6,814 bases of DNA from CAUTXO01 sp963542625 (GTDB lineage: Bacteria; Campylobacterota; Campylobacteria; Campylobacterales; SZUA-545), in the NCBI GenBank assembly GCA_963542625.1, contig CAUTXO010000074.1, forward strand, positions 1-6,814, in the 5' to 3' direction. Made by a program: the position numbers and the translations under genes. Below, in pieces: positions 6,454-6,814 of this stretch (position 1 is the stretch's first letter; each line of letters begins with the position of its first letter). The notes under the pieces are model-generated. The model was not told the origin of the DNA. It searched no databases and saw only the letters and a program-made list of their open reading frames with translations.

Positions 6454-6702
6454 CTAGTTGGCGGGGTTAGAATTGCTGTGAGCGCCAAGCACGATGGGCT
6501 TTAGCTGGCGGTAAATGGCGGAATTTTGCTGGGCTTTGGAGTTTCTGTTGTTGTCGAGATCCGCTAGAACCGCTGGGTTTTCTGGGTTTAACCCCGCGCC
6601 CGCGACACGCACCAATCCAGCTTTGGCGTTGGTGTTTGCCGTGCGCGCGTGTTTGTGTGTTTGTGTGTTTGCTTTGACGAGCTTGCAATCCAAACCACGC
6701 AT
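6454..6702 (-). CDS. Doubtful small hypothetical ORF (82 aa), convergent with gltX
   Basis: An 82-residue reading frame ending one base after the gltX stop codon, tail-to-tail. I do not recognise it. Points in favour: its codons (AAC, GCG, CGC, GCC, CTA) resemble those of the neighbouring genes, and AAAGAG precedes the ATG at a plausible distance. Points against: it has no recognisable domain, is rich in asparagine (12 of 82), includes a segment (NTQTHKHARTANTN) made by an 8-nt tandem repeat, and its start lies in a 34-nt tandem near-duplication. An overlapping minus frame (6467-6727) is also open, so neither is secure. It could be a small real gene, a degraded gene remnant, or chance. No signal peptide or membrane segment is apparent. 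Confidence 0.25.
   Translation of the reverse strand: MRGLDCKLVKANTQTHKHARTANTNAKAGLVRVAGAGLNPENPAVLADLDNNRNSKAQQNSAIYRQLKPIVLGAHSNSNPAN
6651..6670. repeat. Short tandem repeat, 8-nt unit GTTTGTGT, about 2.5 copies
   Basis: Two perfect units at 6651-6658 and 6659-6666 are followed by GTTT of a third. The unit is not a multiple of three, so a gain or loss of a copy would shift the frame of the minus-strand ORF that crosses it. Too few copies to call a contingency locus. Confidence 0.6.
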
Positions 6703-6747
6703 TGCTCTTTAATGCTTTTAAATCCAAACCCCGCGTTGTGTTTTAAC
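6687..6747. repeat. Tandem near-duplication with a 34-nt period
   Basis: Positions 6687-6713 and 6721-6747 align over 27 nt with 21 identities, both beginning AATCCAAACC. On the minus strand each copy reads (A)TG or ACG followed by CGTGG/CGGGG and TTTGGATT, so the start region of the doubtful ORF (MRGLD) is echoed in another frame as TRGLD. The 34-nt period shifts the reading frame by one. This looks like a local duplication followed by divergence. Confidence 0.5.
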
Positions 6748-6768
6748 ACCCACGCACGGTGCGCACCG
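6733..6768. other. Adjacent palindromes in the post-gltX spacer (hairpin-forming)
   Basis: An imperfect hairpin at 6733-6755 pairs GCGT with ACGC and GTGTT with AACAC around a tiny TT loop. Next to it CGGTGCGCACCG (6757-6768) is a perfect 12-bp palindrome. Neither is followed by a T-run on either strand, so a rho-independent terminator is not supported; an operator or simple chance remain possible. Confidence 0.35.
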
Positions 6769-6814
6769 CTATTTGGCTAGCTTGGCTGAATATTTTTGCC
6801 GTTTTCATCGCGCT

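Larger units (their letters stand above)
6453..6814. other. 362-bp region without a confident gene, downstream of gltX
   Basis: Besides the doubtful ORF, repeats and palindromes listed separately, I see no tRNA, known ncRNA or clear terminator. GGGTTTAACCC at 6584-6594 is a short palindrome. At the right edge two minus-strand frames enter from outside the window: one ends RDENGKNIQPS with a stop at 6777-6779; the other contains MKTAKIFSQASQIAVRTVRGC from 6808 with its stop before 6740. Either could be the 3' end of a minus-strand gene beyond the window, but too little is visible to decide. Confidence 0.5.

Noticed and set aside
6584..6594. GGGTTTAACCC as a terminator for gltX
   Set aside because: The palindrome has no usable loop and no T-run after it.
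6515..6712. Plus-strand 65-residue ORF after gltX
   Set aside because: No ribosome-binding site or domain; its cysteine/valine-rich part is only the TTTGTGTG repeat read in another frame, and the opposite strand has better codon use.

Overview
This window most likely comes from a Campylobacterota chromosome, probably a Campylobacter-type species of fairly high GC for the group. The evidence is the gene order flgB-flgC-fliE followed by a division-type class B penicillin-binding protein, which I recall from Campylobacter jejuni; a glutamyl-tRNA synthetase closely resembling the Helicobacter/Campylobacter GltX1 type; and a sigma-54 promoter of the epsilon type (GGAAC-N6-TTGCT) in front of the flagellar genes. 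The window is ordinary core-genome sequence; I see no mobile element, CRISPR array, tRNA or rRNA.

Layout: positions 1-208 hold the last strands of an outer-membrane beta-barrel protein whose start is off the window. Next is a YbgC-type acyl-CoA thioesterase (238-618). Convergent with it, overlapping tail-to-tail by 14 bp, is a minus-strand gene (605-1618) for a single-pass membrane protein with some resemblance to GspK minor pseudopilins. A 50-bp divergent spacer (1619-1668) separates it from a tight six-gene plus-strand run: flgB, flgC and fliE (flagellar rod and rod/MS-ring junction), ftsI/pbpB (septal transpeptidase), a HIT-family hydrolase, and gltX1. Spacings in this run are 8, 11, 0, 2 and -4 nt, so it is probably one operon. 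The last 362 bp (6453-6814) hold no confident gene, only a doubtful small minus-strand ORF, short tandem repeats and palindromes.

Functionally, the run puts early flagellar structural genes, an essential cell-division enzyme and an essential translation enzyme behind one visible flagellar-class promoter. The spacing of that sigma-54 promoter predicts a transcript starting 0-1 nt before the flgB ATG, i.e. a leaderless flgB message. The divergent gene has an extended -10 that also predicts a start at its ATG.

The strongest unexplained signal is the hexamer AGATCT. I count 24 copies in 6.8 kb against fewer than 2 expected by chance. They lie in all three codon phases and in genes on both strands, while other GATC contexts are not comparably enriched. 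This looks like a highly iterated palindrome, similar in density to HIP1 of cyanobacteria. No novel multi-gene system is evident.
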